A stretch of 54,401 bases of DNA, taken from Saprospiraceae bacterium (GTDB lineage: Bacteria > Bacteroidota > Bacteroidia > Chitinophagales > Saprospiraceae). The stretch is from the NCBI GenBank assembly GCA_020629935.1, contig JAHDCJ010000001.1, positions 1-54,401 on the forward strand, given 5' to 3'. Position 1 is the stretch's first letter, and every line of letters begins with the position of its first letter. A program made the translations under genes and the position numbers. Below, one piece after another: positions 1 through 7,763 of the stretch. The notes under the pieces were generated by a model that worked only from the letters and a program-made list of their open reading frames with translations, made no database searches and was not told where the DNA came from.

Positions 1-125
1 GATAGTAGAAAAATAGTAGTTCATTAAGTATTGATTTATTTTGTCCTAGTGCTTACACTACAAAAAATCTTTTTTATTCTTTATCCTATATTTCCATAAA
101 CATGAAAATAAATTAAAAATAATCT

Positions 126-156
126 TTGGTACGTAAACAAGGGGGATGTATCTTTG
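126..156 (+). promoter_or_regulatory. Bacteroidota primary-sigma promoter of mqnC
   Basis: TTGG at 126-129, a 19-nt spacer and TATCTTTG at 149-156 fit the Bacteroidota consensus TTTG-N19-TAnnTTTG. The start codon follows 42 nt after the -7 element, giving a leader of roughly 40 nt. Bases 1-125 show no gene and are AT-rich. Confidence 0.6.
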
Positions 157-198
157 TTATAAAGAAGTGACTTAACTTCTAAATAAAAGAACCATTCC

Positions 199-1341
199 AT
201 GCAAGTCAATACTTTATTAGAAAAAGCGATGAATTTTGATTTTCTTTCTTTAGAAGAAGGTCTTTTCCTTTGGCATAATGCCTCTACTGCAGAGTTGATG
301 TTTGCTGGAAATCAATTACGTCAAATTCAAGTACCTGGGAATAAAGTCACTTGGATCATTGATCGAAATTCGAACACTACCAATGTATGTATAGCGAATT
401 GCAAGTTTTGTAATTTTTTCAGAAAACCTGGACATGAAGAAGCCTATACGACCTCTATTGAAACCTACAAACAAAAAATAGATGAACTCTTTCGATTAGG
501 TGGAGATCAATTATTATTACAGGGCGGCCATCATCCCGATCTTGGCTTAGCATTTTATGCGGATCTTTTTAAGGAATTAAAATCACTTTATCCCAATTTA
601 AAACTTCATGCATTAGGCCCACCAGAAATTGCTCATATTGCAAAACTAGATCAATTAAGTCATCATGAAGTACTAAAAGCATTGAAAGAAGCAGGTTTAG
701 ATTCTCTTCCTGGTGCAGGTGCAGAGATCTTAAGTGATCGAGTAAGACGATTGATTTCTAAAGGAAAATGTGGTGGTAAAGAATGGCTCGATGTCATGCG
801 AGCAGCACATCAATTAAACCTTACGACTTCAGCAACCATGATGTTTGGTCATGTAGAAACCGATCAAGAACGTTTCGAACATTTGATAATGTTGCGTGAA
901 GTCCAAGCTGAAAAACCTGAAAATGCGAAAGGGTTCTTAGCTTTTATCCCTTGGCCTTTTCAAGATGAAGATACGCTACTTAAACGCTTAAAACGTGCTC
1001 GAAATACGGTAACAGGTGAAGAATACATACGTATGATTGCCATGAGCAGAATCATGTTGCCCAATGTAAAAAATATTCAAGCCTCTTGGCTTACTGTAGG
1101 TAAAAAAATCGCGCAAGTTTGTTTACATGCTGGAGCAAACGACATGGGAAGTATTATGATTGAGGAGAATGTAGTTTCAGCAGCAGGTGCCGCTTTTCGA
1201 TTTACTGCCGATGGAATACAAGAAGCAATTAGAGAAGCTGGCTTTGTTCCTCAACTTCGAAATCAACAATATGAAGAACGGGTTTTGCCTGCACATATTG
1301 AGCAACAACAATTGGATACCGAAAATCTAATTGTAGATTAA
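199..1341 (+). CDS. mqnC: Cyclic dehypoxanthinyl futalosine synthase MqnC
   Basis: This is a radical SAM enzyme of the futalosine route to menaquinone; it cyclises dehypoxanthine futalosine in the cytoplasm. The 380-residue length is usual for the family. The [4Fe-4S]-binding triad CxxxCxxC is visible as C64, C68 and C71 in the stretch NVCIANCKFCNFF, and the N-terminal segment (residues 1-60, with TAELMFAGNQLRQIQVPG) is typical of MqnC rather than of the related aminofutalosine synthase MqnE. No other menaquinone gene lies nearby, so it is a stand-alone gene with its own promoter. The ATG at 199 is supported by homology-like alignment from the first residues. The organism therefore probably makes menaquinone by the futalosine rather than the Men pathway. 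Confidence 0.93.
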   Translation: MQVNTLLEKAMNFDFLSLEEGLFLWHNASTAELMFAGNQLRQIQVPGNKVTWIIDRNSNTTNVCIANCKFCNFFRKPGHEEAYTTSIETYKQKIDELFRLGGDQLLLQGGHHPDLGLAFYADLFKELKSLYPNLKLHALGPPEIAHIAKLDQLSHHEVLKALKEAGLDSLPGAGAEILSDRVRRLISKGKCGGKEWLDVMRAAHQLNLTTSATMMFGHVETDQERFEHLIMLREVQAEKPENAKGFLAFIPWPFQDEDTLLKRLKRARNTVTGEEYIRMIAMSRIMLPNVKNIQASWLTVGKKIAQVCLHAGANDMGSIMIEENVVSAAGAAFRFTADGIQEAIREAGFVPQLRNQQYEERVLPAHIEQQQLDTENLIVD

Positions 1342-1449
1342 ATTACCTACATAAGTTTTCCTTTTAATTTATTTTTCAAAAAAGATACGCTCTTTAGCTA
1401 TTGATTATCAGTGATTTATTTTTTTATTCAAAAAAAATATAGTCGCCCT

Positions 1450-1475
1450 GTAACTTATTCATAGGCTTGTCCGTC
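1450..1475 (+). promoter_or_regulatory. Possible ECF sigma-factor promoter
   Basis: GTAAC at 1450-1454 and CGTC at 1472-1475, 17 nt apart, resemble -35/-10 elements used by ECF sigma factors (GTAAC / CGTC). They lie about 95 nt before the ATG of the outer-membrane-type gene at 1570. No TAnnTTTG element is obvious in this intergenic stretch. Only one such site was found, so this is a suggestion. Confidence 0.35.
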
Positions 1476-1569
1476 GTACAAACGAAATTAACAAGCAAGA
1501 AAAAATTATAGAAGCTTCAATTTGGATTTGCATAAAAAAAATATTCCTCAATACCTAAAAACGTAAATC

Positions 1570-2334
1570 ATGAAAAATACAACATATAAAATCAGCTTAA
1601 TTATCTTCTTATTTTTGGGATTCGCAACACTAAGTCAAGCCCAAGAAACAGATAGTACTACCGTAAAAAAAGATAAAGACATTAGTATACCTGGCAAAAA
1701 AGAGAATGGCCGTTTAACTACCTTTTGGGGTGGATTAAAAATTGGATTAAATGGATATGGAACGAATGGAAAATTAAACCTTCCTAACGATTTAGACAAT
1801 TTAGAATTAAACTATGGTCGTTCAGTAGAAGTTACCTTACCCTTATTAAAGCAACGAATTCAATTGGACAAAAAAGATCGTATTCGATTATTTTATGGGC
1901 CAGAGCTTAACTTTAAATTTTACAACTTTACCAATAACGTAACCTTAATTCCAGGTGGAGACCAATTAGTAATCACAGAAGATGCCGTAGATTATAAAAA
2001 GAATAGATTACACACTTTTGTATTATCTAGTCCACTACTACTAGACTTTAAAACCAAACAAGGAAAAGGAGGCAATAGCTTTAATTTTGCTGCAGGAATG
2101 TATGGAGGTGTTGTACTAGGTGCAAATCAAAAGCAGAAAAGTAAAGAATTTGGAAAAGTTCGAGTAAAAGACGATTTCAACCTCAACAAATTTAATTATG
2201 GTCTAATGGCTAAAGTAGGATCTGGACCTGTAAGCTTTTATGCGAAATACTCCTTAAACTCGATGTTTAAAGATGGCCAAGGTCCAGAATTATATCCTTT
2301 CTCTGTAGGCATTAATATTTTGACATTCGATTAG
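1570..2334 (+). CDS. Predicted outer-membrane beta-barrel protein
   Basis: I do not recognise a named family. The 254-residue product has a clear signal peptide (lysine at residue 2, hydrophobic core to about residue 20, cleavage probably after SQA before QETDS) and then a short charged linker (residues 25-48). The rest alternates polar and hydrophobic residues with many Gly, Tyr and Phe (for example FWGGLKIGLNGYG, GVVLGANQKQ, SFYAKYSLNSMF) and ends in a hydrophobic-aromatic stretch with F as the penultimate residue, as in small outer-membrane barrels of Bacteroidota. It is monocistronic. A possible ECF-type promoter precedes it, which would fit an envelope-stress gene; this is inference. Confidence 0.6.
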   Translation: MKNTTYKISLIIFLFLGFATLSQAQETDSTTVKKDKDISIPGKKENGRLTTFWGGLKIGLNGYGTNGKLNLPNDLDNLELNYGRSVEVTLPLLKQRIQLDKKDRIRLFYGPELNFKFYNFTNNVTLIPGGDQLVITEDAVDYKKNRLHTFVLSSPLLLDFKTKQGKGGNSFNFAAGMYGGVVLGANQKQKSKEFGKVRVKDDFNLNKFNYGLMAKVGSGPVSFYAKYSLNSMFKDGQGPELYPFSVGINILTFD

Positions 2335-2386
2335 TAAATAAAGAATTATCATACTCAATACCATTTTCAATTCGCACATTTATTAT

Positions 2387-2563
2387 GGTTCATAAAAGGG
2401 ATGCAAAGGCATCCCGAACCTTTCACCTTCAACCCAATAGTCTTTGATAATTTCATTCTCAGCGCTCGAAATTTTTCTTAGGCAACACCCACTAAAATAC
2501 TGGTGAGAGGATTTGCATTATTATGCAAATATTCCCCTTAGATGATGTTCTAAGGGGTTTTTT
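2387..2563 (+). other. Hairpin-rich intergenic stretch, possible sRNA or long 3' UTR
   Basis: Three hairpins follow one another: GGTTC/GAACC plus GGGATGC-aaag-GCATCCC (2387-2420, with a bulge), ATTTGCAT-tatt-ATGCAAAT (2511-2530), and a terminator hairpin (2534-2557). This could be the processed 3' end of the preceding mRNA or an independent small RNA. No known RNA family (6S, SRP, tmRNA, RNase P) was recognisable by eye, and no clear promoter is present inside it. Confidence 0.3.
2534..2563 (+). terminator. Rho-independent terminator
   Basis: A perfect 9-bp stem (CCCCTTAGA / TCTAAGGGG) with a 6-nt loop is followed directly by six T. It ends transcription from 1570-2334 or from the hairpin-rich stretch before it. 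Confidence 0.8.
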
Positions 2564-2668
2564 ATTGGAGCATTTGTTTAAAAAACATTTGTAAGAAAAT
2601 CGAATCAACACAAAAAATAGATGTATCTTGTACATACAAATTCATCCATTTTTTCACAAACTATACTT

Positions 2669-3010
2669 ATGTCATCCGACTTTAATGAGTTAAAATCTTT
2701 GTTGGTTCAAGATTTCAATTTGGATCTTGCGGATCAACAAATAGAATCGGAATCGGCTTTATTAGATTATATGGCCGATGTAGTGGCTTGGTTTATGGAA
2801 AAAACAAGCCTAGAACCTTTAATGCAAATTTTGTATCGGATGGATGTAGATGAAGACAAAATGCGCGAAGCCTTTACGCTAGGACAAGAAGAACCCGTCA
2901 ATGTAGCTTTAGCTAAGACGATTTTAGCAAGAGAGAAAAAGCGAATAGCCACTCGAAAAGCCTATAAATCGGAAAGCAATGAAGATTGGTTTGATTTTGA
3001 AATTCCTTAA
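2669..3010 (+). CDS. Small acidic protein of unknown function
   Basis: No family is recognised. The frame is open from ATG 2621, but the sequence around 2624-2631 (TATCTTGT) looks like a -7 promoter element, so the second ATG at 2669 (product starting MSSDFNELKSLL, 113 aa) is the likelier start. The protein is soluble and rich in Asp and Glu, mostly helical by eye, with a conserved-looking core ALLDYMADVVAWFME and a C-terminus ending in NEDWFDFEIP. It has no signal peptide, membrane segment or metal motif. It stands alone between a terminator and an extragenic repeat, convergent with mvaD. Confidence 0.6.
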   Translation: MSSDFNELKSLLVQDFNLDLADQQIESESALLDYMADVVAWFMEKTSLEPLMQILYRMDVDEDKMREAFTLGQEEPVNVALAKTILAREKKRIATRKAYKSESNEDWFDFEIP

Positions 3011-3048
3011 GTCTATTTTAGATTTACCATGCACTGAAAACCGCGAGC

Positions 3049-3138
3049 GGGATAGCAGCGGAATGCGCGCAGGAACGAGCACATTATAGCGAATAGCCCA
3101 TCCTTAATAAAACCTGCAAGGTTTTTTAAGGCTCGCCC
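3049..3138 (+). repeat. Extragenic structured repeat, copy 1
   Basis: The core 3049-3099 runs from GGGATAG to AATAGCCC and contains GCGGAATGCGCGCAG and ACGAGCACATTATAGC. It is almost identical to the core at 38455-38507; the only differences are CA versus AC, G versus TGA, and G versus A. After the core comes a copy-specific hairpin (CCTTAA-t-AAAACCT / AGGTTTT-TTAAGG, 3102-3131) and then GCTCGCCC. It fills the convergent gap between the small acidic gene and mvaD, where the hairpin may also act as a terminator. From memory, similar elements are common between genes in Bacteroidota; the family name is uncertain. Confidence 0.75.
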
Positions 3139-3167
3139 AAATAATTATTTCCTTTTAGTTTCTTTGT

Positions 3168-4256
3168 TTAAATCTCTCTTGCTCCTTGCCCTACTTGATC
3201 TGCAATCCAATGTTCTTTTTCACATAAAGAAGCGAGTTCTGATTTGATAAATGTTTGAACCGCATCGACCGAAGCATGTGGATAAAGAAGGTGTAAATTG
3301 GGTCCTGCATCTAGGGTAAAATAGACTGGATGTCCCGTTTCTTTACGAAAGCGACGAAGTTTTTCTATGGCATGTAAGGTATTCGGCTTCATTAAAATAT
3401 AAGAAGGATTTGAGGTCATCATGAGCGCATGTAAGGTTAATGCTTCATTCTCTACGATGCTTCCAAAGCGTTCGAGATCGCCCATTTTCATCGCTTGCAT
3501 GAGATGGTGCAGGCGGCGCCCTGCTTGTTCATAACGAAGTTTGGCGTATGGATTTTCATCCATTAATCCGTGGCCTGCTCGACTAGAGACTTCTTTTTCT
3601 TCTTTGCTTATTAATAAAATATCATCATGAAAATCGTGGAAGATTTCATGTACTTGATTCGCCACGGGTACTGCATAATAATTGGATGCCCCCTTGACTT
3701 CGCCCGTTTCTCCCCATACCGCCAATCCACCAAAGATGGAGCGACAAGCACTACCTGATCCTAGGCGTGCTACGTAGGACCCTTTTCTTAAAAAGGCTTC
3801 ATCTGATTCAAAGGGATTAAACAATTGATGTTCGATGCTACAAAGACACATGGCTAAAGCACTCATTGCCGAAGCGGAAGAAGCAATACCTGCAGAATGA
3901 GGAAACGAATTGCTAGAGCGAATGGTCATTTTTAATTGACCAAGGAAGGGAAAAACATCAAGAATAGAATGAAAGAATTTTTCTATTTTTTGTTGGAATG
4001 CATCGTTTTTTTGACCTTCGAAAAAGAAATCAATATCTATACCTTGTGCTGTTCCGGGTGCTTTGGATTGGTATTCTATTTCTGTTTCGGTAAAGGCTGC
4101 ATCAAGCGTAAAACTAATAGATGGATTTTTAGGAAGTTGTCTTCCATATTTTCCCCAATATTTGATTAGTGCAATATTGGAAGGACTCCGCCAAGCGATT
4201 TTGGTGGGTTCAATAATTTCAGATCCTAAGATTAATTTTGGGTTTGCATATTCCAT
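3168..4256 (-). CDS. mvaD: Diphosphomevalonate decarboxylase
   Basis: This GHMP-superfamily enzyme converts mevalonate 5-diphosphate to isopentenyl diphosphate using ATP, the last step of the mevalonate pathway. At 362 residues it has the usual length. Visible family marks are the N-terminal SPSNIALIKYWGK (residues 24-36), the nucleotide-binding serine-rich loop PHSAGIASSASA (119-130), and the DAGPN motif (316-320) holding the presumed catalytic Asp316. The gene stands alone, with no other mevalonate genes in view. Its presence implies isoprenoid synthesis through mevalonate, which occurs in only part of the Bacteroidota. Confidence 0.92.
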   Translation of the reverse strand: MEYANPKLILGSEIIEPTKIAWRSPSNIALIKYWGKYGRQLPKNPSISFTLDAAFTETEIEYQSKAPGTAQGIDIDFFFEGQKNDAFQQKIEKFFHSILDVFPFLGQLKMTIRSSNSFPHSAGIASSASAMSALAMCLCSIEHQLFNPFESDEAFLRKGSYVARLGSGSACRSIFGGLAVWGETGEVKGASNYYAVPVANQVHEIFHDFHDDILLISKEEKEVSSRAGHGLMDENPYAKLRYEQAGRRLHHLMQAMKMGDLERFGSIVENEALTLHALMMTSNPSYILMKPNTLHAIEKLRRFRKETGHPVYFTLDAGPNLHLLYPHASVDAVQTFIKSELASLCEKEHWIADQVGQGAREI

Positions 4257-4356
4257 GAGTTCTATTTTTCGAATCGCTAAGGTCGTAATTTTTAGTGATT
4301 TTTTATAAGGGGTGTATCACAATAGATTTATACCTAATGGAGAGGGAGGTTTTTTG

Positions 4357-4364
4357 TATCTTCG
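4357..4364 (+). promoter_or_regulatory. -7 promoter element (TATCTTCG)
   Basis: TATCTTCG differs by one base from TAnnTTTG and lies 15 nt before the ATG at 4380. A convincing -33 TTTG at the right distance was not found. Confidence 0.4.
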
Positions 4365-4379
4365 ATTAAAATTGAGTTT

Positions 4380-5066
4380 ATGCAGAAGGTGTTATTTTTG
4401 TATTTATTATTATTCGCTTTTGTGATGGATGCGCAAGAGAATAAAGATCCTTTGTTTCCTTATTTGTTGAAAAAAGAGGAAGATGATGGCGCTCGTATTG
4501 CGCTACCTGAAGGGCCTAGAGATCGAATATATTTACAATCTGAGTGGAAGGAAGGATTATTACATCCCAAGATGGAAGGTCTTGCGCCTGTTCGTTTAGA
4601 TCAAGTACGTTATCGGGTAATTGACGGGCGGATGTTGGTGATGGAGAAAGGAATTTTGTATCCATTAGATCCAGAAAAAATAAAAGCGGTAGTTATCGGT
4701 TTGCAACGATTTGAACCTTTGAAATACAAAGAAAAAGGAAGTGTAAAAACAGATTATTTTGAGATTTTGCATACGGGCTCAAATCGGTTGGTTCATCAAT
4801 ATAAGATGGCGGTCAAGAAGAGTGACTATGATTATCGTTTGAACACAGGCATAAAAGAAGACATTGTTTTTTTTGAGCCACAGCCCTACATTCAACGCGG
4901 TTCTACTCCAGCGATGCCTTTGAGAAAAAAAGCCAAAGCCTTTTTCAAAATCCTCCCCCTTCATAAGTCGAAATTATTGGCATTTGCCAAAGAAAAGAAG
5001 CTGGGTTTTAAACAGAAAGAAGACCTTATTCAATTGATCAAACGTTATAACTTATGGTCGAAATAA
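4380..5066 (+). CDS. Secreted protein of unknown function
   Basis: The family is not recognised. The 228-residue protein begins with a short signal peptide (MQKVLFLYLLLFAFVMDAQE, cleavage probably after DAQ or just before it). The mature part is rich in Lys, Arg and Glu. A stretch near residues 60-100 (VRLDQVRYRVIDGRMLV) resembles beta-rich domains found in other exported Bacteroidota proteins, and the last 40 residues (KLLAFAKEKKLGFKQKEDLIQLIKRYN) look helical and basic. It lies just upstream of lpxH on the same strand with a 40-nt gap, but lpxH has its own promoter. Probably periplasmic; the role is unknown. Confidence 0.6.
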   Translation: MQKVLFLYLLLFAFVMDAQENKDPLFPYLLKKEEDDGARIALPEGPRDRIYLQSEWKEGLLHPKMEGLAPVRLDQVRYRVIDGRMLVMEKGILYPLDPEKIKAVVIGLQRFEPLKYKEKGSVKTDYFEILHTGSNRLVHQYKMAVKKSDYDYRLNTGIKEDIVFFEPQPYIQRGSTPAMPLRKKAKAFFKILPLHKSKLLAFAKEKKLGFKQKEDLIQLIKRYNLWSK

Positions 5067-5069
5067 GAG

Positions 5070-5100
5070 TTGGTTTAGATTTATCAATTTGGTATCTTTA
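5070..5100 (+). promoter_or_regulatory. Promoter of lpxH placed for a near-leaderless mRNA
   Basis: TTGG (5070-5073), exactly 19 nt, then TATCTTTA (5093-5100). The ATG of lpxH is only 6 nt further on, so the transcript should begin a few bases before the start codon. Confidence 0.6.
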
Positions 5101-5106
5101 AGCCTT

Positions 5107-5880
5107 ATGGGAAAAATTTATTTTGCATCTGATTTTCATTTAGGCGTTCCTGATGCGGAGACCAGTTTAGCGCGTGAGCGATGTATTGTTCGTTGGTTAG
5201 AACAAATCAAAACCGATGCAGAGGCTATTTATTTAGTAGGCGATGTCTTTGATTTTTGGTTTGAATATAAGACTGTCGTACCTAAGGGCTACATCCGTCT
5301 TTTGGGGAAATTAGCTGAATTGCGAGACCTTGGAATCAAAATTTATTTTTTCACAGGCAACCATGACATGTGGATGTTTCGTTATCTAGACGAGGAATTG
5401 GGCATTCCGATTTATCGAAAACCAATTGTAGAAGAGATTAAGGGTAAAAAGTTTTTTATTGGGCATGGAGATGGACTTGGGCCGGGAGACAAAGGCTACA
5501 AAATGATTAAGAAAGTTTTTGCTTTTCGGCTGAATCAATGGTTATTTGCTCGAATACATCCCAATTTTGGCATAAGTCTTGCCTCTTATTGGTCAGGTAG
5601 AAGTCGAAAAAAGAACAATAAAACGCCAGAAACCTATTTGGGTAAAGAGAACGAGTGGCTTTATCTCTACGCCAATAAAAAGATGGATACGGAGCCAGTA
5701 GATTACTTTATTTTTGGGCATCGTCATTTACCCTTAGATTTGGTGTTAAAAGATGGGAAGACCCGTTATCTAAACTTAGGCGAATGGATGAATTTCAATT
5801 CCTATGCGGTGTTTGATGGAGAAAAAGTAGAGATTCGATTTTTTGAAAAACCACCTGTTAATGTACATTATACCGATTAA
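5107..5880 (+). CDS. lpxH: UDP-2,3-diacylglucosamine diphosphatase LpxH
   Basis: This calcineurin-type metallophosphoesterase hydrolyses UDP-2,3-diacylglucosamine to lipid X in lipid A synthesis, at the inner face of the inner membrane. The metal-binding motifs are all present: DFH (D9, H11), GD (45-46), GNHD (84-87), GHGDG with H120, and GHRH (204-207). Length is 257 residues from ATG 5107; an upstream in-frame TTG at 5089 is rejected because it lies within the promoter. It could be another phosphoesterase of the same fold, but length and motif spacing suit LpxH, and the other lpx genes are in this window at 46-49 kb. Confidence 0.88.
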   Translation: MGKIYFASDFHLGVPDAETSLARERCIVRWLEQIKTDAEAIYLVGDVFDFWFEYKTVVPKGYIRLLGKLAELRDLGIKIYFFTGNHDMWMFRYLDEELGIPIYRKPIVEEIKGKKFFIGHGDGLGPGDKGYKMIKKVFAFRLNQWLFARIHPNFGISLASYWSGRSRKKNNKTPETYLGKENEWLYLYANKKMDTEPVDYFIFGHRHLPLDLVLKDGKTRYLNLGEWMNFNSYAVFDGEKVEIRFFEKPPVNVHYTD

Positions 5881-5883
5881 TTT

Positions 5884-6726
5884 ATGCTAAAGAATAGTTA
5901 TTCATTGATTTTATGGTTTGGGTTATTTTTGATGTCTTTAAATATATCAAAGGCACAAGACAGCACCTTACAAGCCATTGTCAATCCTTACCTATTGGTG
6001 GATAGCATTGAAGTCAACGCGAGTTTTATTACTACGGATGTACTTCAAAACTTGTATGTTATTGAATCTGAGGGAGAGATCATAAAATTTAATCCTTCAG
6101 GAAAAGAGATGTTTCGGTTTACTGAATTTCAATTGGGTCAACCTGCGCATATTGATGCGACTAATCCATTTCAAGTATTGGTTTATTTTCCAGAATACAT
6201 GAGCATTGTTACGTTAGATCAAACCTTGAGCAAGACGGGTGAATTTAGTCTTTTCGATCTCGAATTATTGTCGGTAGATGCCTTATGCTTTTCTAATGAC
6301 GGGAATATTTGGCTTTACGATCCCATTGATTTTAAGTTGAAAAAATTTAATCGAACAGGTGATTTAATTTTGAGTAGTCAGGATCTTTCATTACCCTTTG
6401 AAAAAGGCATGGATCCGAATTTCATGTTGGAGCGAGGCAATTGGCTTTTTGTCAATGATCCTCAAATGGGAGTCTTGGTTTTTGATGTATACGGTGAATA
6501 TTCGAAGACTATTGCTATTGATTCTTTGACTGAATTTCAAGTCTTAAACAATCAATTGATTTATGCTAAAGACGATCATCTTTTTTCTTATCATTTGAAA
6601 TCTTTTCAAACGCGGCGTATTGATCTTCCCAACAAAGCAAGCATTGGAGATTGTTTTATTCGAGTAGAAAAAAACAGGATGTATGTGGCAGATAAAGAAG
6701 TAGTAAAACTATATTCTTTTAAATAG
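5884..6726 (+). CDS. Secreted beta-propeller-like protein
   Basis: A 280-residue product with a signal peptide (hydrophobic core residues 8-20, cleavage near SKAQDS). The mature part shows repeated short strands of the kind found in NHL or 6-bladed propellers: LQNLYVIESEGEIIKFNPSGKE, GNIWLYDPIDFKLKKFNRTGD and MGVLVFDVYGEYSKT recur about every 40-60 residues. It begins 3 nt after lpxH stops, so the two are co-transcribed. No catalytic motif is seen. Function is unknown; a periplasmic or surface binding role is inference. Confidence 0.65.
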   Translation: MLKNSYSLILWFGLFLMSLNISKAQDSTLQAIVNPYLLVDSIEVNASFITTDVLQNLYVIESEGEIIKFNPSGKEMFRFTEFQLGQPAHIDATNPFQVLVYFPEYMSIVTLDQTLSKTGEFSLFDLELLSVDALCFSNDGNIWLYDPIDFKLKKFNRTGDLILSSQDLSLPFEKGMDPNFMLERGNWLFVNDPQMGVLVFDVYGEYSKTIAIDSLTEFQVLNNQLIYAKDDHLFSYHLKSFQTRRIDLPNKASIGDCFIRVEKNRMYVADKEVVKLYSFK

Positions 6727-6741
6727 CGACCTTGTTTAAAA

Positions 6742-7749
6742 TTATCCTTCCTTTTTTTCTTCCGTAAAGAAAAATTCTATGGGTGCAAGAATTCGTTGAA
6801 ACAACATATGTTGCACCAACATAAACTCTCGATTATCATCTATAGAGGCGAAGTAACGTTCCACTTGAGCGCGTTTCGTTGTTCCATCAATTTCGTTTTC
6901 TAAAATATTTCCTGCGATGGGATAAAGATCTACTTTTCGTTTTTCACCTTGAGTGGTTTCTAGGTGAATTTGACAAAACGGAGCAGTTTGTATTAAGGAG
7001 TCTCTTTTTCTATTTTCCGTTTCAAAAGCTTCTGCGATGAGTCGTTCAAAACCTTTAAGGTAATATAAAGCTTTGGGTTTGATCAATGGTTTTTCGGGCG
7101 TAGTACTACCTTTAAAACCTGTAACCTCGATGTCTTTTCCTTCTTGGTCAATTTGAAAAGAATATTGGGGTCGATCTGGATATTCTACGGTGACTTTTTT
7201 AATAGTTTTTGCCTCGAAGTTAAACACGGATTTATCTCGCCAATCTTCTTCATTAAGCATAAACCTTGGTCGAATTAAACCTTCCCAATTTTGGATTCGA
7301 GCGACGTAGATATAGTCATCATTATCTTGTTGAAAATACGTCCCAATTTTTCCTGGAGCAGTACCTCCAATGTACAAGGTTTTAATCAATTGATTCTTTT
7401 TGTCGTAGGCCTTTACCGTAATGGCGTTGACCTTCATTTCATTTCGTACATTTTTTTCTGCGGCTTTAGCTACAAAAGCATGAACTCGAACTTCTTCAAA
7501 AGTTTCTTTAAGTAGATTGATTGCTGCTGGGCGTACATTGTATTTCCCATTCACTTCCCAATTTTTATCTTTTCTCGTCAATAAAATTTCTTTTCCTTTT
7601 TTTGACTTCAATGTAATTTTATAAATCTGGTTTGTGTTTTTTATAGCAATTTGATCACCTGCACTTGCCTTTCCTCCTTTAGAATAAATAAAGTAAGCAC
7701 TCACTCCCAACACAAGGAATAACAATAATAAAATTACATTTCTATTCAT
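6742..7749 (-). CDS. DUF4340 domain protein of the gliding ABC operon
   Basis: A 335-residue protein with one N-terminal membrane anchor (residues 4-23, VILLLLFLVLGVSAYFIYS) and a beta-rich extracytoplasmic region matching the DUF4340 pattern (ITLKSKKGKEILLTRKDKNWEVNG at about 46-70). DUF4340 proteins are regularly found behind GldG-type auxiliary ABC components, as here, where it is the last gene of the gldA-gldG operon, 14 nt after gldG. It probably forms part of the same envelope ABC complex; the precise role is unknown. It converges on the propeller-like gene with only 15 nt between the stops. Confidence 0.8.
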   Translation of the reverse strand: MNRNVILLLLFLVLGVSAYFIYSKGGKASAGDQIAIKNTNQIYKITLKSKKGKEILLTRKDKNWEVNGKYNVRPAAINLLKETFEEVRVHAFVAKAAEKNVRNEMKVNAITVKAYDKKNQLIKTLYIGGTAPGKIGTYFQQDNDDYIYVARIQNWEGLIRPRFMLNEEDWRDKSVFNFEAKTIKKVTVEYPDRPQYSFQIDQEGKDIEVTGFKGSTTPEKPLIKPKALYYLKGFERLIAEAFETENRKRDSLIQTAPFCQIHLETTQGEKRKVDLYPIAGNILENEIDGTTKRAQVERYFASIDDNREFMLVQHMLFQRILAPIEFFFTEEKKEG

Positions 7750-7763
7750 AAGACAATTTGATT

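Noticed and set aside
2621..2668. Longer start for the small acidic protein
   Set aside because: The first codons overlap a TATCTTG promoter-like element, and the translated extension looks unlike the rest of the protein.
5089..5106. Upstream TTG start for lpxH
   Set aside because: It falls within the -7 promoter element; the ATG at 5107 begins right at the first conserved strand of the enzyme.
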